Source of the DNA: Todiramphus chloris collaris
Taxonomy: Eukaryota > Chordata > Aves > Coraciiformes > Alcedinidae
Assembly (NCBI GenBank): GCA_025345505.1
Contig: JANVCC010000125.1
Location: 4,695,441 to 4,759,440, forward strand
Length of the DNA stretch: 64,000 bases
Direction: 5' to 3'
The notes beneath the pieces are model-generated. The model worked only from the letters and a program-made list of their open reading frames with translations. It ran no database searches and had not been told where the DNA came from. Each line of letters starts with the position of its first letter. Within the stretch, counting starts at the first letter, position 1. The position numbers and the translations under genes were made by a program. Shown here piece after piece: positions 13,469 to 27,267 of the stretch.

Positions 13469-16400
13469 GTCAGGAGAAGAGAGAGGGCTGTGTTCCAACA
13501 AGACTAACTCTAGGACTGGGATTTCTCACATCTGGCTTTAGCTCCTGAAAAACTGTGAACATGATACCTTTCAAAACTCACTACTTTCTTAGACAAAAAT
13601 CATGAGGTGGGACAAAAAAGTCTCTCTGTTGTCCAGAGAGAAAACCAAGATGTCTAATTTGCATCAAGTGGTTAACTTCTAGACAAATTGCAGACTCTTT
13701 GTATGATTTCTCTATTATCCCCCATGTAGGTGGAGGGAGGAGAAACCCATGATCCTCTGGCTACATGCAGTTGCTCATGAGGTGTATTAGCCCACAGGTA
13801 TTAGCTTTATGTATCCACACTAACAACAGAGCTGAGCTGTTAAATTTAAACACCCAGCCTTGGGATGAAAAAAACCATCGGGAGCTTCTGAGCGTGGCTT
13901 TGCAGAGCCACACAGAACCCAGTAGCCTGCCCATCTTACTCCTTTCTGACACCTGGGAGTATTGCAATCTCCTATCTATAGCCTATCCATGAAGACACCC
14001 CCCCTTACACCAGAGGCTTGTAGTCTGTATATTAAGGTTCTCAGATACAGGGAGTTGTTGTCTGGTACCTACTCCCAACCTATGCTGCTGAAGATATTTT
14101 CATATGAGGAGATAAAAACATCCTAGTGTCTTGCACAAGACAAAGGTAAGTTAACTGCATTCCGAGGAGTGTGCCCTGACTGACAACAGGGAATCAAAGC
14201 AAATTTAGCCAAGGCAAATTATCAGCAGAGCCAGCAAATGCAAAGTCCTAACCCATCCTGCCACCCACCCTTGACTACTATTTCATTTTTTTGCCTCCTA
14301 CCACACTGAAAGTCAAGTAGGTTGATCTCAGCCTTTTAGTGAGTCTACTGAGGATAAACCAGTCACTTTTAGGGTATTTTTCCATCCCAGAGCACCTGAC
14401 TCAAAAAAGAGTAGGTTGAGTGTGAGAAGGGTTTGAAGGAGACACCAGATTGCAGCCTGGGTGCTTGTGAACACAAACAACTTTTTCATCATCACTGTGA
14501 TTTGTTCATGAGCAGTCAGTGTGTGTGTGGCATCTACTCAGCATCATTTTCCCAGTTTGAAAAGCATCCCAGTGCATTCACACTGGTAAAGGTGTGTAAT
14601 TAACAGGTCAACAAAGCAGCATCTCCCATCAGATCAAACAGGCAGCTCAGCGGTTCAGGTGCTGGTGGGGAACACGGGATTCTCAGACAAAAATCCTTGT
14701 CTAGAACTGAGTCATCACAGCAGCATTAATGATACAGGATAAAGTCAGGGAAATAATGAGAAAATGCTTTTATTATGTCATTACAGAAAAAGGGCAAAAT
14801 GCAAATTAGGCCACTGTGGCTGAGAATTAGAGGGGAAAGAATGGATGTATTTGATTAAAACTGGGAACCCAGGCAGGTTGAGACTGAAGAACAATACATT
14901 GTTTTCCCTTGAAAAATACAAAACCAAAGAAAAGCTAAATATATGCATTAGAGCTTTCAAAATGCTCTCTTCCAAGGGTGGCTTTGGACTCACTTGTTAG
15001 AGACATTTTAAAATGCTTAGCATGTCACACCAGAGAAAAGGAAAAATTCTGGGGAATAAACTGTTAATCAAGATAGCTGCTTTTTCTAGAAGACTCCTGA
15101 GCTGGCCTAAAGGCTGCTGACAGCAGTAGAGCAGGAAAAGACAACCTGATGGACTCCAGGTCCAGGACCCTTTTGGGAAGACTTCTTACAGAAGGAGGTT
15201 CTCCAAGGTCTGAAAGCCCCTTGAGGTGCAATTTCAGGTCTGAATTCCTAAGTACCTTCTCTACAGTCATGTTGCTTCACCTCCTACAGCTGGCACAGCC
15301 ATGCCTGTCTTACATCTCTACTGAATTGTGAGCTGGTGTGGTCAGTACCACACCTATAGCACATGTGTAATCTCCTCTTCATTAGGGGTGCAAAGGAGCA
15401 GAACTTTGACCCAAAGCTGAGTTAACACAGTATGAATCTTCCTGTTGATGTGTGTAAGGCTCTGGAACTTGTAAAGACCTTTCTGCCTCCTTAGTCCCCT
15501 GAGTAGATTGGGGTTGAGATATATTGCTGAAAAGAGTGGGAAAGACCTGAACTCAACCTGGATGCAGAGATGCTCAGCTACTGACCTATGTATTTGTTGT
15601 ATTCAGAAAAAAGTGGTTTAGCATCCCTCTTCGTCATCCTCACGCTACATCTTGATTCAGAGACACCAACAGCATTGGTGCAGAAAACTCTGCTTAATCA
15701 AAAGCATGTGAAAAGAGCTTTGGGTTTGTTTGCTTGTTGGAGTCTCTGAGGGTGTTTTCCCTTCTAAAATTCTGGCTCTGTCTTTCTTCCTCCTCATCAC
15801 TTAGTACCTGGGAGCCTAATTTCTAAAGAAGTTAGTGGTAGGGGAGTACTCACCATGCAGTCTCCCTAGCAACAGCAGCCATGGAAGCACTCCAATCTCA
15901 TTAGCTCTTCAACCCATTCATGTCCCTTACACTCCCAGAAGCATCCTGACTGAGGGATAAGTTGGCTATTTTACATGTCCTGGGGTATAGATAATTTCCT
16001 AGCAAACCCTGAGCTCACCCCTATCAGAAATTTTCTAGCTTAGTCATTTGAAAGCGCACCTGATGAAAGCTCAGCTTCGGTGTTTGATATAAAAGGGTCC
16101 CAGGAAGGATACAGAAAGAAGAATATTCTTGAATTATGCAGAGAACATGTTGATACAGGTGGCAGCTGGGGAGTCTTCTTCAGTGGCAGTCCTTTGCAAT
16201 GATACAATTCCCTCAGCCTTTGCAAGGGAGAAGCTTAACCTCTACAGTCCGTTTTTCCTGAAGAAGGGTGTTAGCTATTACAACCATTCCAAAACCAAGT
16301 CACAGTCCCATGGCAGCTGCTTGTTCTGCCGAATGACCTGTTGAGGAGACCTAGAACAGGTCTCAGTGGAGTTGAGAGACTTCCATAATTCAAAGGAGGA

Positions 16401-16715
16401 TGTTACTGGGCGTAAAATAAGCCTGATGAGTGGGAGGACAGACTAGACAAGAAAGGGGTGTACAGTGAGAAAGTCCTGGTGCAGAAGGTACGTTTGACGA
16501 ATTAATAAAATCCCTATGAAGAAAACAGATTCAATAACAGCAGCAACCCTGCTTAAAGCACGGTCCCATGGACAGCTATATGAGCAAGCAGGGAAGAAGT
16601 CAAAGTGAGCCTCCTGGGTCTGAAAGAGTTCAGGCAGAAATGTGGGGAATTTTTACACCAGTTTTTTTGCCACCCAACTTTCCATATTCTGAAACTACAC
16701 CCTGAGGGGTGACAC
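13469..16715. other. Intergenic, nothing recognised
   Basis: Unique AT-rich DNA with short unconvincing frames. Confidence 0.6.
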
Positions 16716-16946
16716 AGATCATAGAATGATTTGGGTCTGAAGGGACGTTTACAGGTTATCTAGTCCAACCACCCTGAAGTAAGCAGGAACATCTTCAAGT
16801 AGATCAGCTTGCTCAAAGCCCTGCCCAACCTGACATGGAATGTTTGTAGGTATGGGGCATCAGGCCCTCTTTAAGTATTGAAAGACTGCAATAAGGCCTG
16901 AAGCCTTCTCCTCTCCAGGCTGAACTACCCCAACTCTCTCAGTGCC
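16716..16946 (-). mobile_element. CR1 LINE fragment
   Basis: Antisense CR1: 'agatcatagaatgatttggg' through 'gctcaaagccctgcccaacc' to 'ccaggctgaactaccccaac'. It appears internally deleted. Confidence 0.9.
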
Positions 16947-19684
16947 ATGAACCAACATAGTAAAAGCCTTTCAGTACAGAAAAGACTTCTGCAAGAAAGA
17001 AAAGGTCATTTTGTTCTCTCTAGCCATTGGTAAAAAAGCCCTGAGCTGAACTGATTGGAGAAAATGTGTAGTCTCCACCAGCAGAAGAGCTTTAAAAATG
17101 GTTTAGAACATGATCTGTGAGTTGCAGTGTGGCAACAAATAATGTTCTCCTAAAGCAAGTGGACAATATTATCCTGCAACGCTCTGTGGTTGAGTGACCT
17201 CCCAACAAGTGAAGCAGAGTTTCCCAGAATTCCCTCTGCAATGCCACATATGCTCATGGAAAACATGTGGCACTCCTGCAGAACATAACACAGTAAATGG
17301 ATAGGTGGCCACTTCCCTTCACGTAGTATGGGATGAGCTATAGGGAAGTCTTTGCCAGGTGTTAGCAGGAGACAGGTTATGACTCATTGTGTTTCAGGAC
17401 CAAAGAGCGGCAGGGTTCATAGTCTACATCATTCTCAACGTCTCCTGCAGGGACATTTATTAATCCACTACCCCAGGAGTGACAGCTCCTGCTTGAATTG
17501 AAATCATTTTTGATGGGGACTTACTGAGTCTGTGAGGAACAGGGCCATGGTGCTAGTGGATAGTCAACTCCACTTTCACTTTTTGCATAGTAGTCAGAGC
17601 CACGTCACACTGCTTTTTATATCTAACAGGTCTGACGCTTGGCCCTTCACTATCTCCCCTTCATGCTCCCTTGGCTCCTGTCCTCAACGGTCCTGCTTTT
17701 TAATTTGAAGATTTGTCTCTAATCTTTCAACACGGTTCATGGCCAAACTCCATTTCAGATCCCAGACTCCACAATGGCAGGCACAGAATTACTTACAAAC
17801 TTCTTCCAGTGGTGAATTCATCCCTTCAGCTCCTCAGATCAAGTCAGGATACTGAATAACTCACCAATTTCTCCTTTTCCTTAGCCCAAGAACAAGAAAC
17901 TGAGCAACAAAAGAGAAAGGGAAACCACCCACCAATAGAACATCTCTGGTGGCTTGGTTTCCTGGATGACTTATGGCAAGAAAAGCAAAGCAACAGGAAA
18001 AGACCTATGAGAGGGTTGTTCTTCTGGGAGATGCTTGAGATGAAATGCTGGAGGGTCTTGAGATCGCTTGCCTACCAGATAAATTTTGGGGCTTTGTTTC
18101 AGAGAAGTCAGGTCTGGACGCAGTCATGATATGATATTCTTTGTAGTGGGGAGACTTCTTTATCATGTTCCCCCACAATATGAATGCTGCACTGGGCTAC
18201 CTTGTCTACTCCCAAAGCATCCCCTCTGTTTGTACCTCCTTGTTTGAAACCATGCTGGGAGGCTGAAAAAATTGACATTCACTATGGAGGGAAGTTCATT
18301 AGAATGATTCTTCAGCTCCATCAATAATTTAATCATTTATAATATGATGGTAAATAAGTAAAACCAGTCAAAGAACACAGTTCATTGAGACTAGAGGGGA
18401 GAGAAAGGGGGAGAGGGGACAACAACATCAGGGTCTGCAGTCCAGGGAAGGTGAAACATTTTTTATCTCTTCCAGAACTACAGCGGTACTAACATTTTCA
18501 GCAAATGTAAATTGAAAGGAGGGGAATCTATGCAGAAAGCCTCTCCATAGGCACTGTCACCTCTGTCTTGTTTCCATAGAGACTCGGGTCCCTGCTTCCA
18601 GCAGCGAAAATCCTGATTGACGCTTTGTACCTTCTGAGAGGTAGAGCCTCAGCGTCATAGAAACAAGCTCTGAATGTTTATTAAAGTCTTGCATGGCAGG
18701 GGGCTGAGATTTTCAGGGTTTCCTGATTTTAGTTATTTTAAAAATTATTACCCCTTTTTTTTTTTTTTCTTTTTTTTTTTTTCTCCCCAGCCCCTCAGGC
18801 TTTTCTATGCCATGGAGAAGGTGTTGGCTTGACAGCTTTGGAGTCTGTGATCTCATCCTGATTTCAGCAAACAGGTGAAATTGCAGACAAATGGTTAGTT
18901 TGCACTCTGATCATTACAGCAGGAAGGAAAACCAAAAGTGCTTGATTGCTTCAGATAATCAGAATTGTGAGGGAATGAACTGTGGTTACTTTTGGAAGCA
19001 CCCACCCCAAAAGCAGAAAAAGGCAGTCACCTGAAGCCATGACAGCGTGGAAAGGGACAGACAATTTGATTTTTTTTTTTCTCTACCCTGAAAACATTAG
19101 ACAGTTTTGGGATTAACTGGGCTCATTGAGTGGAGCCAGTTCTTTCCTGGATGGTGAATGGGCCTGATGTCTGGTATCATTACCCACTCATGATGCTGGT
19201 TTTGGACATTAGGCACTAAGTATGTCCAGTTCTTGAAGAGGCATCTCTGGGTGAGATGACTGGATAAAATGAGTTAAAAGCAATGTTACCAGACAGACTC
19301 TTCCTGTTTGCTTTTATTGCTTCTAGGCCTTATTTCACACTGCATGTTTTTAGTGGGCACAGCTCCACTGTCCTGCTAGGAGAGGTGCCAGACTGTGATT
19401 TCTTCAGATACAGGTGATGTCTCTGTTTTCTTGTGGTGAGTTCCAGGAGAAATTGGCTGTAACAATGTCTCCCCACTTAGCAGAGCTCCTTAGTGGTCTC
19501 TTCTTGCACCATCCAGCTTGGCCCGGGTGGGAATGTTCAGAAGGAATGTTGAAAGGACTCAGTCTCTATCTAGTCTGATTTAAGATAAAAGCCACAAAAA
19601 ATAGTGAAAAATGACAGAAAAAAATGTGGATTTTGCATGATCTCAATAGATTATCAAAAGTGAGCTGGAGGTCAGTCTGTTTTC
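16947..19684. other. Intergenic, nothing recognised
   Basis: Unique DNA with one pyrimidine tract (18751-18788). An RFX-like word gtttccatagagac lies at about 18570-18583, unsupported by other evidence. Confidence 0.55.
18751..18788. repeat. Poly-T/pyrimidine tract
   Basis: 38 bases of only C and T, mostly T, in two runs split by one C. No retroposon body is recognisable next to it. Confidence 0.9.
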
Positions 19685-19825
19685 CCAAGTAACAAGAGAT
19701 AGGACAAGGGGAAATGGCCACAGTTGTACCAGGGGAGATTTAGGTTGGACATGAGGAAAAATTTCTTCCTTGAAAGGGTTGTGAAGCTCTGGCCCAGGAT
19801 GCCCAGAGGTGGAATCCCCACCTGC
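19685..19825 (+). mobile_element. CR1 LINE fragment, short
   Basis: 'gagataggacaaggggaaatggcc' (in part) and 'ggggagatttaggttggacatg' are the CR1 3' region; the very end of the element is missing. Confidence 0.88.
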
Positions 19826-22800
19826 AATTTGCCTGCAATTCCAGATTCTTGGGTTCTACCATACACCATGTAACATTGCATCAGTCAGTATGTGCACGCT
19901 GACCTAAGGTTGAATCTGTATTTCATCTATAATAACTGTGATGTAGTCAATACCCTTTGCAAAGCAGAACCTGGAAAGATTTGAGCGAGCTTGTTATGGA
20001 GTGGCACCCAGGGGTCAAACCTTCAGGGGACAAGAGGAAGAGAAGGTGCCTTACTCTCTTACAGCATGATTCCCAGGAGAGTGTCCATCATGCAGGGAGC
20101 AGAATTTGCTGGTGGTAGGTTTTAGCAAAGGTGTCTGGTCTTGGATACCTGTTTTTTGAGCAGTTTCTGTGCAGATTTCCAGCCTTCCAGTTCCCTCAGC
20201 ACTCTCTTTGACAGAGAAGGATGAAAACACCATCTACCTAGGAAGGAGACTTTTATAGTGTCTCTAGAGTCCAACAGGAGATGGTTTAAATACTTCCATT
20301 TTACAGCTTGTCAGGGTACTCTAGGGGTGTCTGCACCTCCCCATGGGACCATCACTTCTGTATGGATTGTCATTGATGGCCTGAATGCCACTGCTTATGG
20401 CTGAGCCCCATGGCAGAGTCCCTGATGCTGGAGGCAGCTGACAGGCTCATTAGAGCATTTCCTATACAAAGATGTGCAGGAAAGCTCATGGAATTGCATT
20501 TTATGGTGGATAACATGGGCTGGCTGAAACACTTGGTGTGTACAGACTGTCTGCTCTGCTGACTGCAAGTGAGACAGTTTTTCTCCACGGGTTTCAGTCC
20601 CATCAGGTTGCTTAGAGGTCTGCTAAACTATGGGGACCAGGGCAGAAGGGTGACACTGCAGGATGTAATAAGCCTAGGAGCCACATAGCTACATGAGTGG
20701 GGGTGGAGTGAGCCCAGGATTTCCTCTTTTGCCCTGAATATGGTTGGTACATAAAGTCCTTTCTAGGCCTTCCTCCACCAAAACAGTGCTTAAGAAACCC
20801 CTGTACTATCTAGAAAGCCTGCTTTGATATTGTCTTCTCCTCACTGGGTTTCCAGGATCAATTACTCTATATGGCATGAAAAATTCCCCAGAGTGCTTGT
20901 GAGTCTCTAAAGATAATTTTCAGGCAAGACATAGGTGGTTGGGGAACCAAGGTGGGGAAGAAGCACTTTGCTTGGTATCTACTGTGCCTGCCTTCACTGA
21001 GGTCTCTTTTACACCATTGTCATCTTCCCCTTAACCACCGTTGTGATGCATGGGCACACCACAGCCATCTGGAGGGAGGGCTATCTAGTGCCCCTGAGTG
21101 CATAGGGTGGATAGGCCACAGCTGAGATCCTGGGCCACGATACAAACCACGATCACTGCTAGCCTGCATCCATCTCCACAGCACAACACACACAGCTCTG
21201 CCATCCAGAGCCTCTTGGCAACTCCCATTGTTCTTGTTCTCTTTGTTTCTACTTCAAGATGAAGCAAGCACATGTGGACCCTGGACACCAGGGCAGGCTA
21301 TAACTGAATATCAAGTGCTGCATTGATATCACTGCCTAAACTGAGGATAATGAGTAGATTTGTAGTAGATTTGCAGCAGAATCTACTCCAGTGAGTAGTT
21401 TTTCAAGGGTGTAATGTAGGCTCTGCAACCCTGGTTATGAAAGAGAGATTGTTCCTCAGCCTTGCTGGGAAAATAATTTTGTTTTGGGTACGGAAGAAGT
21501 TCACACCATTGCAATGACACCCAGATAATTCTGTGACACTGAAGTGTGCAGCAAAGTGTATTTTTTGCATCAAGGGAAACTAATTGAGTTTTTTTAGTTA
21601 TATAATCAAATCAGGAGAGGGCAAACAGGACAAGTTCAAGTCAGAAGATAAACACTCCTGATATCTCGATGGATTAAATCAAAGATGAAAGAGAGATTTC
21701 TTCTTACACCAACTCAGCACATGCCTGAGTCCCAAAACAGTTCATTCCATTTATTTTTTGAGTTTTGTAACTTTTCTCTTCTTTTTTTTTCCTTTTTCTT
21801 CTTTCTTTTGTGGTTTTTCAAGTTGAAGTCAGTTTTGAAGTGATGCTTTTTAGAAACAAAAAGTCCAGAAGGTTCATTTTGAAAATGCCAAGATTCTATT
21901 AATTTGGGGAAAAATAAACCAAAGCAAACCAACAAAAATAAAAAAAAAAACCCACAAAAACACACAAAAAACCCCACCCCACAAACAAATAAACAAACAA
22001 AAAACCTGCAATCCAAACCTAACAAAACATACAAAACAAACCACTTTATGTCACAAGTGGTTCCTGTAAGCTTCAGGACTGAATGAAATCTGATTTTCTA
22101 GGGACTTATGGCTGGTGTTTCAATTCTTTATCTAATATTGGCAGAGCACATTCAGTTTGTGCCTAAGTGAGAGCGATGGAACAACTGTCCTCTGTTCAGC
22201 AGCTCCATATCAGAAACGCGTAGGCGACTTTGGGAGTCTGGTTTTGTATGATGCATGTTAACGGGTTGGAAGTTAATAAACATGCAAAGGGGAAAGACTG
22301 AATAAGGCACTGACACTGCACGATCACTTGATCTTTCAGAAACAGGATCCTAAAATTCCTAAGTGTTGCCTAAAAAGTAATGAAAATGGAAATAATAATC
22401 ACCTACATTTTTTTTTTTTTTGCTTCAAACTGTTCTCTGAATTGAGCCCAATTTTGCACATAGCAATACTTCTTGCCATTTTTAGTGCTTAGATAGTAGC
22501 TGTAAAATGCATGTCACCCGACTGGGATCCGTACTTAGTACAAATTAGTATCTGTGGGAATATGGCTACAATAACATCCTGCACCATGATCGGAGTGAGC
22601 ACCCAGAGCTCACCAGAGTATCATATCGACACGATAAGTGGAGCCATTATAGATGATGGTGTCAATAATGAAAGTTTCACAGCCTCCTTAATTACACATT
22701 GCTGGAAAAAGCTGGCTCCAGGGGAGCAGTTAGGCTGTCCGCAAACACATGCCTGCCTGGAAAGTCAATAAATATGATTTACATGACTGACCGGTGCAAC

Positions 22801-24204
22801 CTCTTTGATTAAAAAAGGATATAGGAAAAAAAAGAAAAAAGAGAAAGAGAAAAAAATATTTCAGATATGAAGCCAACACTCTGAGAAGGTCCATCTTAGC
22901 ACTTTCTTTAACATGTCCTGAGTAAGCAAGTTAAGGAGCTCATCAGTATAACCACCATAAAGAGGGAAGGAAAAAAAATTAATATGACCAAGTAAGTTTG
23001 CATTTATAATTTTTTCTCAGTTCTGTAAGCGCTTGACCCCACATGCCTTCTCCACTAGAGAAAGGATGCTTGTGGGTGTATCTGTGTTTTGGATCACGCC
23101 CCAGGAACCACAGAGATGGTTCCCAGTTTTATTTTGGAGGGAGTTTTAACTAGTTTGAGGCAATTAATCTATCACCAGGCTATATCTGTCCCAAGTGACC
23201 CCCTACTGATAGAGTCAGGAGCAGTAATGAGGCATTTCTTCTTTAAAAGAAGGTGTAGGCCCAGTTACTCTCTAGGGATTTTCATCCAGAACTGTCAGAA
23301 AGAAATTAAACAATTATTACATTCAAATCTGGAAAGCTCTGGAACAGAATTGGAAACTTTCTGAGTTTATCCGGCACAGGCAGGCTTTTCCCAGCCTCAT
23401 CAACCGTTCCCACTTCCCTCAGCAGGAAATCTCCATCCTGTTCATCTTCCTCCACTGTAACTTGGCCATCCATCCTCCTCACCTCTCCACACTGACCTCT
23501 CATTGCCCCTTCTCTACTTGTCCTCAGACCTTCTCTGCTGAAACAACCACTGATTGTGTATCACTGAAGAAGCAGCAGTGGGCCATGTGCATACGGATGA
23601 TGATGAGGACAGATTTTTGTCTTTATGATGTTTTTTAAATCTTAATTCCCACAGTATACAGTGGAGTTCTGCCCCCCTCTGCTGGAAGAGCTCAGCACCT
23701 CCAGCTGAGCAGCTCTTGCTTTTTGCTCTGCAAGGTATAAGCTTGGTTCTTGCAGGAGACCCAGCCCTTTGGCCATGTCCATAGACCATGCAAAGTCTAG
23801 CCTTGCTGTCCTGACCAGTGTCTTCAATACTGTCCCAGAATGGAATGACACTGGCTGCACCCTTGTTGCTGGTCTATCAGCTCAATGATTGTTTTTCACC
23901 TCTTTACTGGTGACAGTAGTTAAGAGCACAAAGGCAGAGTTCAGCTGTGGACCCAAACTGCATCTTAAAAGTTTCTTTCTAACTCTTGATAAGAGTTTGT
24001 GGCTGCATGAGCTGTAAAGAGCAGAAGACACAAGGGTTAGCAGCTGTCCTTAAGGCATCTTTGGCCATCAGACCATGTTCACCTTTCCGAACTGAGCTCA
24101 GAAGGGATATCTGGAAGGTTCATTTGGTAATGCACATTTGGTGCCTGCTGTGAAAGCAATGAGTCCATTTGTTTCTCCAGATGATGTACTATCAAGGTTT
24201 AGAG
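19826..24204. other. Intergenic, with a candidate conserved noncoding block
   Basis: No gene seen. The stretch 22090-22800 has unique sequence with retained CpGs and TAAT/ATGCAAA-like words, unlike the neutral DNA around it. An 86-residue frame at 22511-22771 matches no family I know. Confidence 0.5.
21780..22045. repeat. T-rich then A-rich (CAAA)-like low-complexity stretches
   Basis: A pyrimidine-rich run at about 21780-21820 is followed, from about 21910 to 22045, by an A-rich block of CAAA/ACAAA units. Frames through it are not coding. Confidence 0.8.
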
Positions 24205-24880
24205 TTGGGCCGGCCACTAGACGAATGACAGACGCTCTCTATTAACCCTTCTCACTTCCCAAAGGGGTAGAGAAAGGGAGTAAGGGTGAGACACTTATGG
24301 ATTTGGGAAAGAAAACTAAAACAGCTTGAATGAAAATAATAACAAAATGTAATATATAAAAATATATACAAAACCAGTATAAAACCCACTCCTTCCAATG
24401 GCAATTCCATCACCATCACCACTGATGCTGTGGAGCAGGCACTGGGGAAGTCCCCAGCTGGACTCAGCTACAGATGGGAACCAGAATCAGGAGGTGGGTT
24501 CAGGAACACAGAGATTGGGATCAATGGTAGGATGGACAGAGTCCTCCTTGAATGCCAGACATTGAAGAAGAGGCTTGACTCTTGTGATCCCTCAGTTTTA
24601 TACTGAATATGATGTATATGGGATGGAATCCCTTGTTGGTTGGTTTAGGGTCACCTCTCCTGGCTGCTCCTCCTCACAGGTGCAGCCTTTTACTTTCTGC
24701 ACTCCCAAAGTGGCACATGAGATTTTGCAGTGACCTTGTTCTGCACAGCAGCAAGTATCAGCAAGAGCCTTTCTGCACACCCCAAACCTTGGTAGTAGCT
24801 CTAAACATGGAGTGTGATCACTGCTGGAAGCAGGGACTGTCTGTGAAAATCTGCCGTTAACTTCAGACAGTGCAGGGAGT
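24205..24880. mobile_element. Avian ERV-type LTR, diverged
   Basis: Layout matches a known kind of avian LTR: a 'ctctctattaaccctt' start region, an A-rich 'gggaaagaaaactaaaacag..aaaataataac' block at 24308-24380, 'gatgtatatgggatggaatccc' at about 24610-24631, and 'ggtcacctctcctggctgctcc' downstream. The last two parallel the module at about 35812-35860. Ends are approximate. Frames across it, including a Cys-containing one on the minus strand at 24598-24918, are taken as LTR noise. Confidence 0.55.
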
Positions 24881-27267
24881 GAGAGGAGACTGAGCTGAAA
24901 AGAAAAATCACTGAACAAAATCAGTTCTGTTCTAACTCAAACTGGGACATCTACCCAAGTGCACATTACCAATTGCATCACTTCCTGGATTGTTAGTCCT
25001 AACACCCTCCTCATTAGAGAGAGAGGAGGGATGGAGCAGGGAAAGGGAACTAAACCTACCCGAGTGCAAAATCCGTTCAGTGGAGGATGGGTTTGCAGAG
25101 GCAGAGCAAAGTCCTCCATCCCCATGGACTGAAGGTCTTTGGGGCCAGAACTCTGAGCCCAGCTTCTTGCACAAATAATCACTTCAATTTAAAACACTGT
25201 AAGCTATATCCCCTGTCATGTCTCTTTCCTCCAGCACTGGTGACCCAAGGATCTTTGTAGGTGAAAAAACCCAAGGAATGGAGAATAACCCTGCTGTAGG
25301 GTAATGCATTAGGTAGCAAAGTACCAGCCTGATATCTCCTGGGTCTCTGCTTCTGAGTGCAGTCTCTTCTGGCTGCTGAAGTCTCTTTGGATATCAAGCA
25401 GAGCTGATTCAGGCATGCAAATTACTTCTCAAGTATGGGTGGGAATGTGATTTCCCTCTGTTTCAATATCCTTTGTCTTAGCTGTACCCAACAAGAGCCC
25501 TGCACAACCCACAGTCCCATGGGAAAATATTTCTCCTGGCCTTGTGGGCTACATTTGACTCAATCTGAGATGTTAAACAGCCCCCTTAAAACACCTTGAT
25601 ATTTTCTATATCCAACACCTCTTCTTCAAAGGCCCAGCACATTTCATTTTTATGTCAATCATCTGCTTTGCTGAGGAACATTTCATGAGTCAAATAAGCC
25701 CAAGTGACTGACAAGACCAAATCTTCAGAGGGCAGTAGATATTCGAGACTCCCATGAACCAAGGAAGAAAGAACAGAAAGCAAGGTACAAAGCAATTGAA
25801 GCAGATATTTCAAAGTTTTATTGTATAAATCTACAAAAGGCTTTGCTACAATAGCAAATAGAGTGTAGCACTATTCTATTGACAGGTTCTAGTGGCTTGG
25901 TGTGATCTTGTAACTCCAACATGACACATGAGGAATAAACTGCCTGATACAGTCAGATCTAGGGCAAGTGATGTCGGCTTACAAAGACCTTTTGGCTTCA
26001 ACCCCTATAACCTGTAGTGTTGTAATGTGTTTGCCTTTTGCACAAGGTTGTTGAATTAATAATATCTCTAGTAAAAATAAAAACTCTAGTTTTGTCAGAG
26101 TCAAATGTAAAATTGCCTAAGGAAAAAAAAAAGAAAAATCCAGTGGTTGAAATCTGCTAAAATTTCACAGACACAACACATACACACTTCTTCACCCATG
26201 TGAGTCTGCCCCAGGAGAATAAACTACCAGTCCTTCCTGGAGAGGCTGGTAATATAAACCAGGGTGCTACAAGTAAAGCTCCTATCTGCTAGGAGTGATA
26301 ATTGAAATAAAACCAGTCCAGGAGATTCAGTACTGCACACTCCAAAAAGTCAGCTGAAAATGTATAAAACTCAGGACCAAATGACCAAGTAGCATTGACA
26401 GTTTCACTCGTTAAAAAGGCAGGGAAAACAAATATGGGAAAATAAAATGACTACTGAGGCAGTCAAGTCTGTTGAAAGAGACTGTAGAAATTAAGCACCT
26501 CAAAATCAAACCTCATTTTGACCTCGAGATGATGCCTGTGAAATCTGCCTTTACATCTTTTTATATAATTTTCCAGTCCTGAACATTTTTGCTGAGCATT
26601 TTTGGAATGTGTGTTAGGTCCTATTGGCTGAGTTTGAATGCAACAAAACACCACAGAATTTGGTTAGGTGGATTTGATTGCTCATCACATATACACCCGC
26701 ACCGACACGCACACATGCATACCCGGGACAGTTGGCTCTGGAAGAGAGAGGAACCAACTGGACCTCTTCAGCTGAGAGGTGAACCAGAACTGTCTTGTTC
26801 AGCTCACTCGAGCTCTTGTCTTCTGCACATCTTTTGCGTTCCCTGGGTCTGGATGGAAACAGTCACGCCAAAGCCAATACAAGAACCCCAGTTCTTGCAG
26901 TAACTCTGGCCCATGCAGATCCAGGAAGCGCCTGCTGTCTGACAAGACTCTCCTTTCTGGCAAGACAGTTGGCCTAGTTGTGCAGGCTCAAGCAGTTCAG
27001 ACAAGCATCTGGACCACAGGATGCTTCTCCGAACCTCCAGAGGCCTTTGAGGTTTGAAACTGATACCCGCATGAAATGAAGCTACCCTCAACTCAGGAAA
27101 AATGAGTTACAGCATTATTAGCGTGGAGGGTTCGTAGCCTAGGTAGGGTCAGTCATTTGGCAAATGTTTGATTTTAACTGAAATCTAGTGAAGATTTCTT
27201 GAGGTGAGTCCCAGTGGCCCCAAATTGCAGAGGTATGGTGTCATCTCAACAGACAGTCAGTACAAGC
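24881..27267. other. Intergenic, nothing recognised apart from one polyadenylation-like site
   Basis: Unique DNA. If the minus-strand segments at 27.3-29.1 kb are a gene, 25.8-27.2 kb could be its 3'UTR. Confidence 0.5.
25818..25823 (-). terminator. Possible polyadenylation signal on the minus strand
   Basis: The minus strand reads ACAATAAAACTTTG, an AATAAA signal in an AT-rich setting. It could end a minus-strand transcript coming from the exon-like segments at 27.3-29.1 kb, or be chance. Confidence 0.2.

Noticed and set aside
24598..24918. Cys-containing 106-codon minus-strand frame, possible LY6-like protein
   Set aside because: No LY6 cysteine spacing, and it lies in a diverged LTR.
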